A stretch of 64,000 bases of DNA from Linepithema humile (Eukaryota; Arthropoda; Insecta; Hymenoptera; Formicidae), in the NCBI RefSeq assembly GCF_040581485.1, contig NC_090128.1, positions 17,662,931-17,726,930 on the forward strand. Direction: 5' to 3'. Under the pieces are notes generated by a model. It saw only the letters and a list, made by a program, of their open reading frames with translations. It ran no database searches and had not been told where the DNA came from. Every line of letters starts with the position of its first letter. The stretch's first letter is position 1. Of this stretch, positions 12,440-26,000 are shown piece by piece. The position numbers were made by a program, and so were the translations under genes.

Positions 12440-15400
12440 CTCTCCTTTCCTCTCTCCCCTCTCTCTCCTTCCTTCTTCCCTCCCTTCCTTCTCTTCCCAC
12501 CCTCTTCTTCCCTGTCTTTCCTCCTCTATCTCTTTCATCCACCATTCCCCCTCCCCCTCTTCCCCCAATATCTTTTCCACTTGCTCCTGCCAACTCCCTC
12601 CTCCTTCCGTCCATTCTCTACATATCTCCCACGTATGTTCCCACGTCTCCTCCTCCAATCCGCATAGCCTGCATCTCCTACTCTTCTCCGTCTCCCAATA
12701 CCTTCCCTCCCTCATTTCACTTCCTAACCTAAATTTCGCCACTCTCCTCCATCTACTCTCCCCCCAACCTTTTTTCAAGTATCCCGGAATTCCCTCCCCC
12801 TTCACTTTCCCGTACCATTTGTTGTACCTTGACCCCCTTATTTTCTCCCCCCCTCTCCTTTTCCTGTATCTTTTTGTTTTTTTTTTCTATCGCTCTATAT
12901 CCTAGTTCCCCTTTTTCTTTCTTCTCTTCTATCCTTTCCAAATCTAATCCTCTCCTTTCAAAGAATTTCTTTTTCTCTCCTTCCCACTCCAAATTTGCCT
13001 TCCCTTTCCTTATTCTTTCCAACATTTCCCACCTGCACTTTTTCGCCAAATCACTTCCTTTCCCTTCCTCCAATCTTCTCTCAAATTCCCACGCCCTTTT
13101 CCCTGCCCTTCCCCTCAGCTTTTCCCTCTTCAGCTCCTCCCTTACCATATATCCCGGTGTCCTTCCGTCCACTCCCAACACCCACTTTAAATACCTCTCC
13201 TCCAACTTCTTCATCATCTCCCTTTCCTTCCACCCCCATATCTCCGCTCCGTACCCCATCACCGTCCATACTAACCTGTCGAAAAGCCATAGCCTTCTTC
13301 CTCAGTCTCTCCCAAACCTTCTCTTCCCTATTCCATATACCTGTCCCATTATGGCCGCTGCTCTTTTAATCCTCTCTCTTACGTGTGCCTCTTGCTTCCC
13401 GTTCCTTTTTAACGTATACCCTAGATATTTGAACTCCTTAACCTCCTCTATCACCTTCCCTCTCCACCTCCATACCTTTTTCCCCATCCTTCCCCCCATT
13501 CTAAACCTCAATATCTTCGTCTTTTTCACATTTAACTCCAATCTCTTTCTCTCCAAATATCCCTCCAGCCTCTCCAGCATACTCCCCATCTCTTCTTCCT
13601 TTTCCGCCAACATAACTATGTCGTCTGCGTAAGCCAGCGTGTATACTTTTCCTTCTCCCAACCTAACCCCTCCTCATTTTACCTTCTCCATTTCCTCCTC
13701 CAAATCCGCCGTCACCACGTTAAACAGCAGCGGACTTAGTGGGCACCCCTGTTTTACCCCCCTTGCCGTCCAAAAAACCTCCCCTGTTTCCCCTCCTACC
13801 CTCACCCTGCTCCTCGTTTCCCTCAATATCTCCTCCACTTTCACTACCAGTCCTCCCCTTATCCCCCGCTCCCTCATAGCCTCCATCAAAACCCCCCTCT
13901 CTACCGAGTCAAAAGCCGCCTTCAAGTCTACAAATACCGCCACCATATTTCCCTTTTTCCCTCCTAGTTGTTTATTCACTAAATAATTTAAAACATAAAT
14001 GTTATCGATCGTCCCTATCCCCCTCCTAAAACCCGTCTGATTATGAGGCATTAGTCCTTTTCCTTCTATTTCCTCTCTTAATCTCTCCGCCAGTACTGTT
14101 GCATAGATCTTATACAGCGTGGGCATCAACGTGATCCCCCTATACTCCTTCACTTTTTCCCCCTCCCCTTTCTTAACTATTGGCACTACCATCCCCTCCT
14201 TTCAATTTTCCGGCCAACCCTCTCCTTTCCTCACCCTGTTGCAGAATCCCCATATCCACTCCTCCAAATCCTCTCCCCCATACTTCCAGACTTCCGCCGG
14301 TACCTCGTCTATCCCCGCCGCTTTTCCATCTCTTAGCGCTCTCACCACTTTCCTAACCTCTTCCTTGTCCAACTCGTCCTCCTCCTCCTCTCCCTCCCCT
14401 TGCCCCCTCCTCTCTCCTCTGACCGCCCTCCCTTCAACCCCCCTAGTGTTCCCATGAAATGCTCCTTCCATTCCCCCATCTCTATCCTCTCATTCACTCT
14501 CCTCCTCCTCCTGCTCTCCCTATTTACAATCTCCCATACTTCCTTTTCTCTTCTCGCTTCTTCCGCTTGTTTTTCCCATTTTTGGTTCTCCTCCTCCTTT
14601 TTTTCACATATTTTCCCGTATTCCCTCTTCTCTCTTTTGTACTTTTCTCCATCCCCCCTCTTCTCCTCTACTCCCTTAATTCTTTCTTTACCCTTTTCTT
14701 TTCCTGGACACATTCCTTATCCCACCACCTTCTTCTCCTCTCTTCCACTCTCCCCAGCTCTTCTTCCGTCTCCTTCAACGCTTCTTTTATTTTGCTCTCC
14801 AGATTATCCTATTCTTCTCCTATTTCTTTCCCTCCTATTTGTATCCGTCTCATTTTTTCCGTAAACCTCTTTCTCCCTTCTTTGTCCCAAATTCCCCTTC
14901 TACCCCCCGCCCCTTTCCCTCCTCAACGCTCTCCTCTCCTCTCCTCCTCTCAACCATACCTCCACCGGGTGATGATCCGAGTCCACCCTGTCTCCTATTC
15001 TCATCTCTTTTATCCTGTCCCTTATCTCCCCCTCCCCTATTACATAATCTATAACTGTGTTTCTCCTACCCCCTGTGAACGTGTACTCTCCCTCTTCGTC
15101 TCCTCTTACGCTCTCGTTAAAAATTTCCCACCTTTTTCCTTCTATATATTCTACCAACTTCCTCCCCTCCCCATTTATTTTTATGATCACCTTTTTCCCA
15201 TCTCTTCCTCCTCCTCTTCTTCCTCCCTCCTTACACCTCCCCCTTTACTTTCTGTTCTAGCATTAAAATCCCCCCTATTATCTCCCTTACTCCTCCCTAT
15301 CTTTCCCCAATCCATTCCTTTATTCCCTGCAAAGTCCTCTCCACTCCTCCTTCCCCCACATATACCCCTATTACCTTCCATTTTTCTCGCCCCGTATTTA

Positions 15401-15600
15401 CCCTTCCTACTATCATCCCTTCCCTCTCCACCTCTATCCTGGACCCCTTTTCCCACAGCTCCTTTTTTATCCCCATCACCATTCCCCCTATTCTTCTCCC
15501 TTTTTTACATTTCCTCTTTGCCAGCTGCACCCCCCATTCATATCCCTGTGGTAACCTTTCCCTTATCTTTTTCCACCCCTTCTCATCCATTTACGTCTCT
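12440..15600 (-). pseudogene. LINE ORF2 (endonuclease-reverse transcriptase), frameshifted
   Basis: Non-LTR retrotransposon ORF2, broken into several frames. In coding order on the minus strand there are endonuclease pieces at about 15590-14900, with GDFNAR and DSDHHPVEVW. The reverse transcriptase follows at about 14471-13302, with YRGITLMPTLYKI, FVDLKAAFDSV, RGVKQGCPLSPLLFN and the catalytic YADD in LAYADDIVMLAE. The thumb region lies at about 13262-12753. The C-terminal cysteine knuckle CRLCGLEEETWEHTWEIC lies near 12670. The codons are unusually purine-rich (Glu/Lys/Arg/Gly). No RNase H domain was seen. The clade is uncertain. Frame changes show that it is inactive. Confidence 0.8.
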
Positions 15601-15898
15601 ACCAGTACCATTACGTCCCACTCCTTAAAGCTCTTCCAAAAATCTCTATCTTTCTTCCCTAATCCAGCTACATTCCAGAATGCCAACTTCCATCTGTTCC
15701 CCTCTCTCCTCCTCCCCTTCTCCTCCTTTTCGCCCTTTCTTCCGCCTCCCTTTCCTACCTCCTTTCCTCCTTCTTCCCTCCTTCTCCCCCTTCCCCCCTG
15801 TCCCCCTTTTTTACGTTTTTCTTTTCATCCCTTAGCACTTCCTCCGTCTCATCCCACTTCCACCATTGATCGTCTATCCTAATCTTACCGTACTCAAT

Positions 15899-16805
15899 CT
15901 ACACCCTTTTCCCCTCTCTTTCCTCTTTCCGTGCTATCTTCTCCAACCTCCATCTCATTCTTCTCTCCCCCCAAGTCCAATCCTCCATAATTCTTTCCTT
16001 CCTGCCCTTCAGCATACTCTTCCTCTTCCACACCTCCCCTCTCTGTTCCTTGCTCCCCAGTTTAACCAGTAGCATCTCCCTACCTTTGCCATCCTCCCTT
16101 CCTAAGCCCTTAATCTCTATGATCACCACCTTTGCCCCGACTATTTTAAAAATCTCCTCCACCACCTCTTTCCTCCTCCCCTCCTTTACCTCTATCCCTC
16201 TAATCAGTATGTTCTTTTTCCTATCCTCCCTCTCCTTCATCTCCATCTTCCTCTCTACTCTCTTTAACCTTTCCTTTGTTTCTTCATCTCTCTCTCTCCA
16301 CTCCTTCCCTCCCTCTTCCGCCTTCTTCCCCCCATTTCCTCTACTTTTTCTTCTAATCCCTTAATGCTTTTCTTCATGTCCTCCCTCTCCTCCATCCACC
16401 TCCTCTCTCTCTCTCTCTAAATTCCCTCCTCATTTCCTCCATCTCCTCTCTTACCATCCTCCCGTAATCTTTGATCTCCTTCTTCACCTCCTCCTTTATT
16501 GCCCTTAATTCCTCCCTCCATCCTTTTACCCCTCTCATTTCCTCCATTACCTCTTCCATTTCTTTTTTCCACATCCTGATCATCTCTTCCATGTTCTCCG
16601 TCCCTCCCTCTTCTTCCCCCTCTGTTTTCCCCGGCGATCTCTGCGTCTTTCTATTTTTTCTAAAACCCTTATCCTCCTCATCCCTCCTCTTTTCCTCTGA
16701 TTCCTCTCTTTTCCTCTTGAACATCTCTTCCACGTTTCCTAGGCTCATGCATCTTCCTCTTGCCTTCCTCCCATCTATCCCGCCAGATCGCGCCCTCCCA
16801 TCCAT
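15899..16805 (-). pseudogene. LINE ORF1 (nucleic-acid-binding), broken
   Basis: Two segments upstream of ORF2 on the minus strand. 16805-16374 is a highly charged Glu/Lys/Arg region, probably coiled coil (MEEMIRMWKKEMEEVMEEM). 16246-15899 resembles the RRM-like core of L1-type ORF1 proteins, with KKNILIRGIEVKEG and a C-terminal block ending in GERRMRWRLEKIA. The frame is interrupted between them. The family role would be RNA binding and chaperoning in the retrotransposition particle. The assignment is by pattern only. Confidence 0.65.
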
Positions 16806-17060
16806 CTCGGCCCACTCGCGTCGCCTCTTTGCCTACCTAGTCTATGCCTGACTATACCTGTCACCCTCCTTGTTCTGATCCCTTTTTCCCTTCTATCCCG
16901 CCCTTCCCTATTCCCACCACACTCACACGCTCTCTCTCACACCTCCACTCTCTCCTCCACACACTCCTACCTTTTTTCTCTCTTCCACACACTCTCTCCT
17001 TCTGCCACTCTCTCTTTCTTATTTTCCACGTGTCACTCTCTACTGCGCCGGAAACGGAAG

Positions 17061-17555
17061 TCAATATATATTTCTATTTTTTAAATTTTACAACATAATT
17101 TGCATTAACATGTTCGCAAATTTACATTCAACGAATGTACTCTTTGAATATACGCATACAAAATTAATAATCTGATTAAATTCACATAAATTTTATAACA
17201 GTTAATGTGTCGAGGAGAAGTTCCTACTTAGATGTAATGCTCGTTTGTGTCTACACAAGCTGTTTGATTTGTATAGATAAGTCTTTGAATATAAGAATTT
17301 TTCGACTTCGACGCATGGCGAAACCTAAGTTGACAGTGTATAAAATTTAAAATTACATTAAAATATAAAAAAAAATATATAATTAAATAATTTTAAATGT
17401 GTCGGTGATTATAAAAGTAAACTAAGTCAAAAATTTAAAAAAAAATTAATTTTGTTATTTATTTTGTTAAATTGATTTATAACATTAAAATATCTCAAAA
17501 TAAAAAATCATCAAAATTTAGTCCACTTTCATAATCACTGTTAAATCAGCAATTA
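17061..17555. other. AT-rich spacer between two LINEs
   Basis: No gene seen. Composition is like the region left of the first LINE. A weak internal inverted relation around 17400-17530 (GATTATAAAAGT... and its complement) may be a small foldback. Confidence 0.4.
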
Positions 17556-17559
17556 ATAA

Positions 17560-20500
17560 GTAATATAACGTAACGGGGGGGCGTTCCTCTTTCGAAGCGC
17601 CGCCCGCGGCACCCACACATTGTCCATTGTGCCTCCCCTCATAAACTTACTTATGAGAGACCTGTTTTTCTCCAAAAGAGAATCAGATCCCTCACAGGCA
17701 GCTCTCTGATCTGCTCGGGCCCAAGTAGTGCTGAGCCCAGCATCCTGTGTCTTAACCCTGCATGTGCGGGACATTCGCTGAGTACGTGAAGGCTTGTTTC
17801 CTCGTCGTCTCCACATGCCCTGCACTTGGATGTATCCCTACGCCCAAGCTTGTACATGTGGTAGTTTAAGGTGCCATGACCCGTCAGTATGTGTACCGCT
17901 GTTCTGGCATCTCTCCTACTCAGAGCCCTTATGCTCCAAACCAGTTCCCTATTAGGAGTATCTCCCATCAGAGCTCTAGCCTGTCTGCATTTGGACTCAG
18001 ATTCCACTCTCCAGTGTCTTAGATGTTCTCTGCGGAGCCATTCTTTGATCCTCCCCCTTTCTAGACAAAAGGGGATTCCCAGAGCCGGCCCCGGTCCTAC
18101 CATCGTTATTTCTGAACCCGCTCTTGCCAGCTGGTCCGCACATTCATTACCCTGGATGCCTGAGTGACCAGGCACCCAGGTAACGATGACTTCTCTCTCT
18201 CTCTCTCGCTAGTTTGTTCAGAACGCACCTGCACTCCCGAACCAACCGCGACGTTATTGTCGGAGCCCCCAGCGCCTTGATGGCTGCCTGGCTGTTCGTA
18301 CAAATCCTGATATGCCCCCCCCCCCCGCCTCTACCCTACTCCGCACGGTTTGAGCACAGCTTAGGATAGCCACAATCTCTGCTTGGATTACCGTGGCATA
18401 ACTGTCGAGAGAAATGCACTCCTTCCATCCCTCTCGACTGCCAAAAAAGCCGGCCCCGGAGCCCGTGTCCGTCTTGGAGCCGTCCGTATACCAGACATCT
18501 CCTCCGCGTACTCGAGCTCCTAAGTTTCCACCTTCCTTTTCCCACTCCTCCGGCCTCGGTATATGCACTTTGAAGCGCCTATCAGAAGCCCGAATAATAA
18601 ATATTCTGTCGCATCTCGAATATCGGATCCAGCAGAACGTCTTCCGGCAGCCTCGTATGCCGGGCTCCCTTCTTCCATTTTAGTTCGCATCTCAGACGGT
18701 ATGCCGCCATTGCTGCAGCAGCCACCACCACCTCATGAAATGGTTCGATGCCGAACAATACACCCATCGCCGCCACTGGTGTCGTAACCATAGCACCCAG
18801 GGCCCCTCTCAAAATTAGAGCCCTGACATGCTCCAGCGCAACTTTGGCTGTTTTCTTTTGCATTCTAGTCCACCATACTACGGCTGCGTATGTGAGTCTG
18901 GGGCGAAGTATGGCTGTGTAGATCCAGTGTATCATACTCGGTTTCAAACCCCAAGTCTGGCCAAAAGTCCTTCTGCACATCCAAAAATATTGGCACAGGC
19001 TTTTGCACCGATTACGAAGGTGCTCCTCCCAAAGCAGTTTCTTATCCATGATAACTCCCAAATATTTCACTGATTCGGTCAGAACTAACCTTACTCCTCC
19101 AAGAGTGGGTCCCACAATGGTGCCCACCTTGTATTTGCGAGTGAAGACAGTAAGACCGGTTTTCAGTGGATTCACCGCTAAACCTGTCCTTTGACACCAC
19201 TCTTCTACAACTTCCAGTGCCCCCTGCATGAGCTCTAGAAGCGTCTCTAGAAAAGGGCCTCGCACAAGTATTGCCACGTCGTCCGCGTAGCCTTGTGCAG
19301 TGAAACCTCTATCGTCCAGTGCTTTTAATAGTCCGCCTGCTACCAGGCACCATAAAAGTGGGGAAAGTACTCCGCTCTGCGGGCAGCCTCTTCCCACCCA
19401 CCCACAGACTTTCGCAGTTCCCAGCGAAGTCATCACACGCCTCCCTAGCATGCCCCGAATCCACTCGACGAGCTTCAACGGGACACCTCTTCTGGCGGCT
19501 TCCTCACACACTACCTCGTGCGGTTGTTAAAGGCGCCCTCTATGTCCAAGAAAGCACCTACTGCGTAGCCCTTCCTTTCCAGCTGCTCCTCAATAAACGC
19601 TACCGTCTGATGTAGGGCAGTCTCGGTGGAATAGCACGAACGATACGCGTGCTGATTTTTGTGGAGAAGGTGCCTCCACAGAGTTGTCTTCCTCAGATGC
19701 GCGTCTACCAGCTTCTCCAATGTCTTAAGGAGAAACGATGTTAGGCTAATTGGCCTGAAATCCTTTGCTTTGGTGTAGCTCGTTTTTTCCGCCTTCGGGA
19801 TGAAAACTACCCTGGCCAGTTTCCATGCGCTGGGTGTGTAGTCCATCGCGATACAAGCCCTTAAGGTTCGAGTCAGTGGGCCCACAATCTGTTTCAGTCC
19901 CTCTTGTAGAAGAGCCGGAAAGACGCCATCCGGTCCCGCTGACTTGTAGGGCTTAAAGGTGTTGATTGCCCACTTGACCTTCTCGGGCATGACAATCTTG
20001 GCCGCCATTCGCCAGTCCGCTTGTCGGGCTCTTCTGAGTGAGCCCGGCTCCTTATATGCAAATAACTTTCCCGGCTCCCTATGGAAGCCCGGAAAGCTCA
20101 CTTCCAGTAGATGCTCCAGACATCGCTCTCCAGTCACCACCGTCCCATCAGGGAGTGCGATGGCTTCCAGAGATGCATCCGGGTTCCTAGCGAGGATCCT
20201 GCAGATTCTTGCCGTTTCGGGCATTCCCTCTACTTCCTCGCAAAACTTCCTCCAGCTTTCCAGTTTCGCCCTAACCACAGAGTCTCTATATTCCTTCTGT
20301 GCCCTCCTTGAGAGCTCCCAGTCGAATTGGCGGCCCGTGTTGCTAGCTCTGTTTTAGGCCTTACAAGCCGCCACTCTGAGACCCTGCAGTCCAGGGGTCC
20401 ACCAGGAAATTCCTCTACTATTTGTAACCGCCTTTTCGGGGCAATTACTTTCGTAGCAGTTTATCAGAGACCTCTGCAAGTAGTCCACACAGGTCTCCAG

Positions 20501-21330
20501 TTCGTTCTCTGTCCCGTGCCTCTTAGGGAAGCCTCTGAGACTGCTGGCCAGGTTTTCCCTATAGGAGTCCCACTTGGTTTTTCTCGGGTTCCTGAATTTG
20601 ATCTCCTTTCCCCTAGCCTTAGCTGTCCTGAAGGTGATCTGCCTATGGTCTGAGAGCGAGGGCTCCGTCGAGACCCTCCACTCTACTACCTCTTGTATCA
20701 ACCTGAATCCTGTATCTTGTATCTGCCTGAAACAGACAGTGATATCGAGCACTTCTCTTCTCGCTATAGTGCAGAAGGTGGGCTCGTCTCCTGTGTTGAG
20801 AATCTCCAGATCCGTAGATGCTAGGAACTCCAACACTTTTCTTCCTCTTTTGTTGGTGTCCGAGCTTCCCCACACAGTGTGATGCGCGTTAGCGTCACAT
20901 CCCATGATCAGGGGAAGCCGTCTCCTGGCAGTATTCTGCCAGTTTTATCACTGGTGCAGGCGGCACCGCCTCCTTCTCGTCATGAGAGAAGTAGGCCGAG
21001 CAAATAGCCATTTTCTTCCTGTCACCGGAGTCATCAGTGAAATCCACTTCTACAGCCGCAACGTCCCTGAAACACAGGTGAGGTATTAGCTGGGCTTCCA
21101 TACCTTTGACGGCCACGCAGGCCCTGGGCCGATCCACTGATGGGGTCCTAAAGAACCTACCGCAGGCCGCCAAGCCCCTGATACAACCCCGGATTAACCA
21201 GGGTTCTTGCATCAGTGATATGCATGTTTGCCTCCCAGCTTGTTGCCTGGCCAAAACAGCCGAGGCCCTTTTTGCTGTGATGCAGATTAATCTGGGTGAA
21301 GACCACCCCTCTCGATCCCGCCATTTAACA
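17560..21330 (-). mobile_element. RNase H-bearing LINE (R1/LOA/I group), 5'-truncated or eroded
   Basis: Second non-LTR element on the minus strand, unrelated in codon usage to the first. Domain order is endonuclease, reverse transcriptase, RNase H. Its 5' side abuts the left TIR of the 21331-27375 transposon. Its 3' side ends in a short C/G-run (near 17573-17580) and AT-rich sequence without an obvious poly(A). Confidence 0.75.
17651..21330 (-). pseudogene. LINE ORF2 with endonuclease, RT and RNase H, frameshifted
   Basis: Endonuclease pieces lie at 21330-20354 (MQEPWL, GCDANAHHTVWGS, SLSDHRQITF). RT lies at 20278-18582: FRPISLTSFLLKTLEKLVD, STETALHQTV, FLDIEGAFNN, GCPQSGVLSPLLW, and the catalytic YADD in GYADDVAILVRG. 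RNase H lies at 18568-17651: YTDGSKTDTGSGAGFF with Asp, QAEIVAI with Glu, and MPGHSGIQGNECADQLA with His and Asp. A C-terminal knuckle follows (CRACGDDEETSLHVLSEC). The FLDIEGAF signature plus RNase H points to the R1/LOA/I side of the LINE tree. Frame breaks near 20900, 20300, 19510 and between 18570 and 18170 make it inactive. Confidence 0.8.
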
Positions 21331-21767
21331 CCTATGTGAACCTGGAACCCGACTTTAAGAAAATGGATTTTTTCGATACGCATTCGATTACGTTTTGTTT
21401 GTACCCATTTGTACCACCTTTGATTTCGTTTGTACCCCAAAGGGTTGCAAGTTATAAAGGATTAAAAAAATCATCAGCACCCCACTTTGAGATATCGTAA
21501 TTTTCTTTATGCAGTTTGATTCAGAATCGTTTGTACCCGTTTGTACCACTTTTTATTTCGTTTGTACCCTTACGGGGGTGAAAGTACCGAATTTTCAAAA
21601 TAGGGGTAAGACCTAACTTTGCCATTTTCAAAGATATTTTAATTCTGCAAACCGGTGCTGCTTCAGAATCGTTTGTACCCGTTTGTACCACTTTTTATTT
21701 TGTTTGTACCCTTACGGGGGTGAAAGTACTGAATTTTCAAAGTAGGGGTAAAACCTGACTTTGCGTC
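21331..21767. repeat. Left TIR with subterminal GTTTGTACC arrays
   Basis: Reverse complement of about 26870-27375. It contains two copies of a ~165-base unit built on CGTTTGTACCCGTTTGTACC, a T-rich stretch, then GTACC(C) and GGGGGTGAAAGTAC, plus an outer variant copy near 21395-21440. Clustered subterminal repeats of this kind are typical transposase-binding sites, which is inference here. Confidence 0.8.
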
Positions 21768-22586
21768 ATTCCATGTCAAGTGATCCAATGTGAATTACGT
21801 TAAATTTTTTTTGTTTTTATATTTTACATACATTTAGTACTTATAAGAGAGAATCTCAAATATAAAATCTTAAGAATTTATCTCATCCTATTTTTATATT
21901 ATAAGCGAGTAAAGAATGTAATAAGTTGTGTATTTTGATTGCAGGTCTATAGAAATACAATTTTTTTAGGCTCAAAATAAGATATCTTAACAAAATAAAA
22001 TTTTCTTCAGAATTTTATGTGCTATCATTAGATATGCAACAAGACTAAAAATATTATAAGGTTATTTGTTTATTTATTAATGTTTTATTGTTTTTTTTTT
22101 AAAGGTATTTTAAAATTTTGAAAAAAATTATACTTATTTCTATATATTTAAAGACTGCACATACCAAGTTTCAATTTAGGATGTCACCGGGATCAGATTT
22201 TATAAAATTTTTTTCGAGTTTATAATTCTTAAACATTCCTTTTTTGAAAAAATAAATAATAAACAATAAAACATTAATAAATAAACAAATAACCTTACAT
22301 TATTTAGTCTTGTTGCATATGTTATGATAGCCAATTCTGGAGAAAACTTTTTTTATTTTATTAAGATATCTTATTTCTGGCCTGAGAAAATTGTGTTTCT
22401 ATAGACCTCCTGCAATCAAAATACGTAACTTACTACATTCTTTACTCGCTTATAATATAAAAATGGGATGAGATAAGTCTTTAAGATTTTATATTTGAGA
22501 TCCTCTCTTATAAGTACTAAATGAATGTAAAATATAAAAACGAAAAAAAATGTAACGTAATTCACATTGGGTCACTTGACATGGAA
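21768..22586. repeat. Foldback element (819 bp) inside the left TIR region
   Basis: Ends read ATTCCATGTCAAGTGATCC and its near-complement. Arms of about 320 bases surround an AT-rich centre. It has no coding capacity. It is absent from the matching right TIR, so it is either an insertion or a one-sided remnant. No clear target duplication was found. Confidence 0.7.
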
Positions 22587-22903
22587 TAACTCAGATATCG
22601 AAATGCGACTAACGAGGTTGGAAAGAGAATTGTTTGTATCTATTTATACTTCTTTTTATTTTGTTTGTACCGATCTGGAAGTATAGCATTTTTCAATTTT
22701 TGAAATTACGTTAATACGATAATGTTGCGGCGAAAACAAATAACGGGCACACTACAAAGAGCTTCGCTGACCAAAGTCGGCGACGATCAAAGACCGCGCG
22801 CGACACTGGTTCGATGATCAATCGCATACGATAATAACAACGCGGATTGGCTGCCTAAAATGCATCATATTCCAATTGGTTTTCCTATAACAAAAGATTC
22901 TTG

Positions 22904-22910
22904 TATAAAA
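22904..22910 (+). promoter_or_regulatory. TATA box candidate for the transposase-USP gene
   Basis: TATAAAA lies 159 bases before the ATG at 23069, inside a non-repeated leader (about 22740-23068). A transcription start ~30 bases downstream would leave a leader of about 130 bases. Confidence 0.45.
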
Positions 22911-23068
22911 ACAGCTAAAGACGCTTATTTCAAACATTATCGTTCTGTATTCTGTCTCGAGACGTTATAGAGCCGAGTCTTTAAGCAAGTCAGAAGTAAA
23001 TTGGATCTTTACCGATTTAAGGAATACTGTTATAATAGTAAACTAATCCGCAAAGAGAGCTGTCAAAA

Positions 23069-26000
23069 ATGCCACGCGCAGCAAAATTTCCGGTGGAAGT
23101 TATTTTCGATTCAGTAAAAGATTTAATGTTTTTCAATGATACCGGAGAACTAAAACCGTTATCACAAAACGTTTGGAATGACGCAATCGTAAAAATGCGA
23201 AACGAAATGTCTGTAAAGCACATGTACTTATACATCTCTCGGAATGACCACAAAATCCAGGATATGCTCAGAAAGTGGCATGGTATTGAGCGAAATACTG
23301 AAATATCAATTTCGGAAAAAGATTGCAGTGCAAACTCAAACTGGTCAATGAATACGTCCCATGAATCATTACCACCACTTAGAGTGACACTTACTATTTC
23401 AGGCGATGACTGGAATAATATCGTGGATGTATCGTACAAAAGTAGAAATTACAAAGTATTACGACAGGGTTGGACCGATGTACTTCAAGAGCAATTGTGG
23501 CGAGAATACAAGTTGCCGTGCTGTTATGCCTTTAAAAATCCAAAAGTTAACGAGAATCCCGGGGAACCTTACTTGTGGATTAAAGGTTCATGTACTGAGT
23601 GTCGTGTTGGAATTAATTTGTACGCCTTAGATAAACCAACTGAAGATGGTCTTACATTGCAGATATCAACAAGTGACACAAAGAATATTGAGCACAAAAA
23701 GAAGCGTCAACTGCGGGGTAAAAACAGGAAACGAATCGCTAAAGAAATCACTGCTCAGTCGACGTATGCTTGGCGTAGACAAAAAGCTTATGAGCTTATG
23801 GAGTTCGGTGACAAAATTCCCGCGCATTTGTACAGCGAAGATGTTTTACGCAAGGCAAAACAAACGGAAAGCGATCGAGAGTTAGGGCTTTGTAAAGGCA
23901 TCGACCTCCAGGAATCGGTGCGTGAATTAAAATACCGCCCCGAATTTGTAGGGACCATTCGAGAGATTGGGAACGATAAGTTTTTCACGATGTATTGGAG
24001 TCCGGAACAAATCTTTCTTTACAAGAAACATTGCAAAGACACGTCGAAAACTGGTAGCCTAAGTATAGATGCGACGGGTTCGATTGTTCGAAAAATTACG
24101 AAACCAGATGGATCAAGTTCGATTATATATCTTTACCAGGGTGTAATTCCGTTTCATACGAAAATCTTGCCGGTTGTCCAAATGGTTTCGGAAAAGCACG
24201 ATGCAAACATCTTAACTTACTGGTTACGCGAATGGTTACGTTCTGGTGTACCGTGTCCTACGGAAATTGTCACCGATTATGCCCTGGCGCTTTTAAATGC
24301 TGCTAGCTTGGCGTTTGAAACAATTGACCTTAACACATATGTCAATAGATGTTTTGCGGTTGCCGAAGGAAGTAGTTCCGTTATGAAACCCCGTTGCCAT
24401 ATAAGAATTGATATCGCTCATCTTATCAAGCTTGTTACCCGCTGGAAATGCTTTCTCAATACGCATACACGGGTAAAAGAATTTTTTCTTCGATGCATTG
24501 GACTTCTCGCAAAATGCACAACATTCGAACGATTCGAAAGTTTATTACGCGATATTTTGATAGTAGCTTTTTCGGAGACCGAGGATGTAAGTTCAAATAA
24601 TGGCTGCTTCGCTGCCCAAAAACGACTGATCCAGAATATTAAATCAGTGAACGAGACAGAATTTATAGAAGAAATTGATGCTATTATAGAAAAGAAAATA
24701 AATTCTGAAAATGATTCTAAAGATGATTCTGCAGTGAATCTAGATCTCGAAACTTTCGAGTTCGATGCAACCGGGAAATTAAATACTTTTTTACAAAAAC
24801 TCGAAAATTGTAAATGGCAAACAGCACAAACAAATTACCAACCAAATCCATACTGGTGTCCGAATTTCGCGAATAATCTTCTAAGAATAACCAAGCACTT
24901 TACACTCTGGACATGTATATTGGCATTAAATGGGAGCACTGCAACTTCATCACGAAGCGAAGAATACTTTCGTGAATTAAAACACCTGGTTTTAAGTGGT
25001 GATCGGAATCTTCGTGTCGACAAATTCTTGATCAAACACATACGATCAATTTCTGGCACCGAGAAACTCTTAAACACTGCTTGCGAGTCCATTACTGATA
25101 AATCTGAAGTGACCATTACAGCGAATAAAAATTCAAAATTTGATATGTCAACGTATGAAAACTTGAAATCGAATGCAACATCAAAATTCTCGAAAACCAG
25201 CATGAAACTTGATTCTGTTTCAAAATCATATGAAATTGAGAAATTGGATGACTCGACACTTAATCAGACGATTGAGGAAGCTGACATTACAAAAAGTTTC
25301 GAGGAAACTTACTCGTTTTTACACGAAGAAGAAAACTGGGGCGGAAAAAATTTGCCAAAAAAAAGGAATGCAGTTCAAAGTCCAACTGATAATGTCCTTG
25401 ATGAGTTGAAGCCTGACACTAGTCTCCTAAAAAATACAATAAAACGTGGAAAATATTTAACTCCGTGTCCGGACATTCAAAGCATTCTCGTGAAACCAAA
25501 CAAGAACGCAAATTTACCATTGTTGAAAAACGGACAATTGTTGGGGCGAGTCCGCATAGCAAAAAAGAATGTAACTTTTTATAACACGTGCTCGTTTGAT
25601 TCAATTGCGCAGTCCGTGTTGGCAGGTTACCGAGATTGGGCTAATTATCATAATTACATTACAGTATCCAAAAATGAGTTTTACGATTTTGTAAGAACAT
25701 TTTCAACTTATGGAGCAACGATCGAAACATATAAAAAACGATCAATGCTACTGAGCAATATGTTTGCCGTGCAAAATAATCAAATTGATTGCCATTTCAA
25801 TTTAAGTAACTTGGTTTCCCAAAAATTATTGACCGATGAACCATCATATCAAATTTCGCAGCAATGTCGTAATTGTAACCGTAATATCATCGATATTCGC
25901 CCGGTTATTGATATCAATACGAAGCCTTTTTATGAGAAGAGTATGCAGGCTCTTGAAAGTTATATTAACGAAAAACTATCTGATGTATTTTATAAAAATT

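Noticed and set aside
12829..16364. Plus-strand open frames rich in Ser, Pro and Phe
   Set aside because: They are the complement of the purine-rich LINE ORFs and contain no domain signal.
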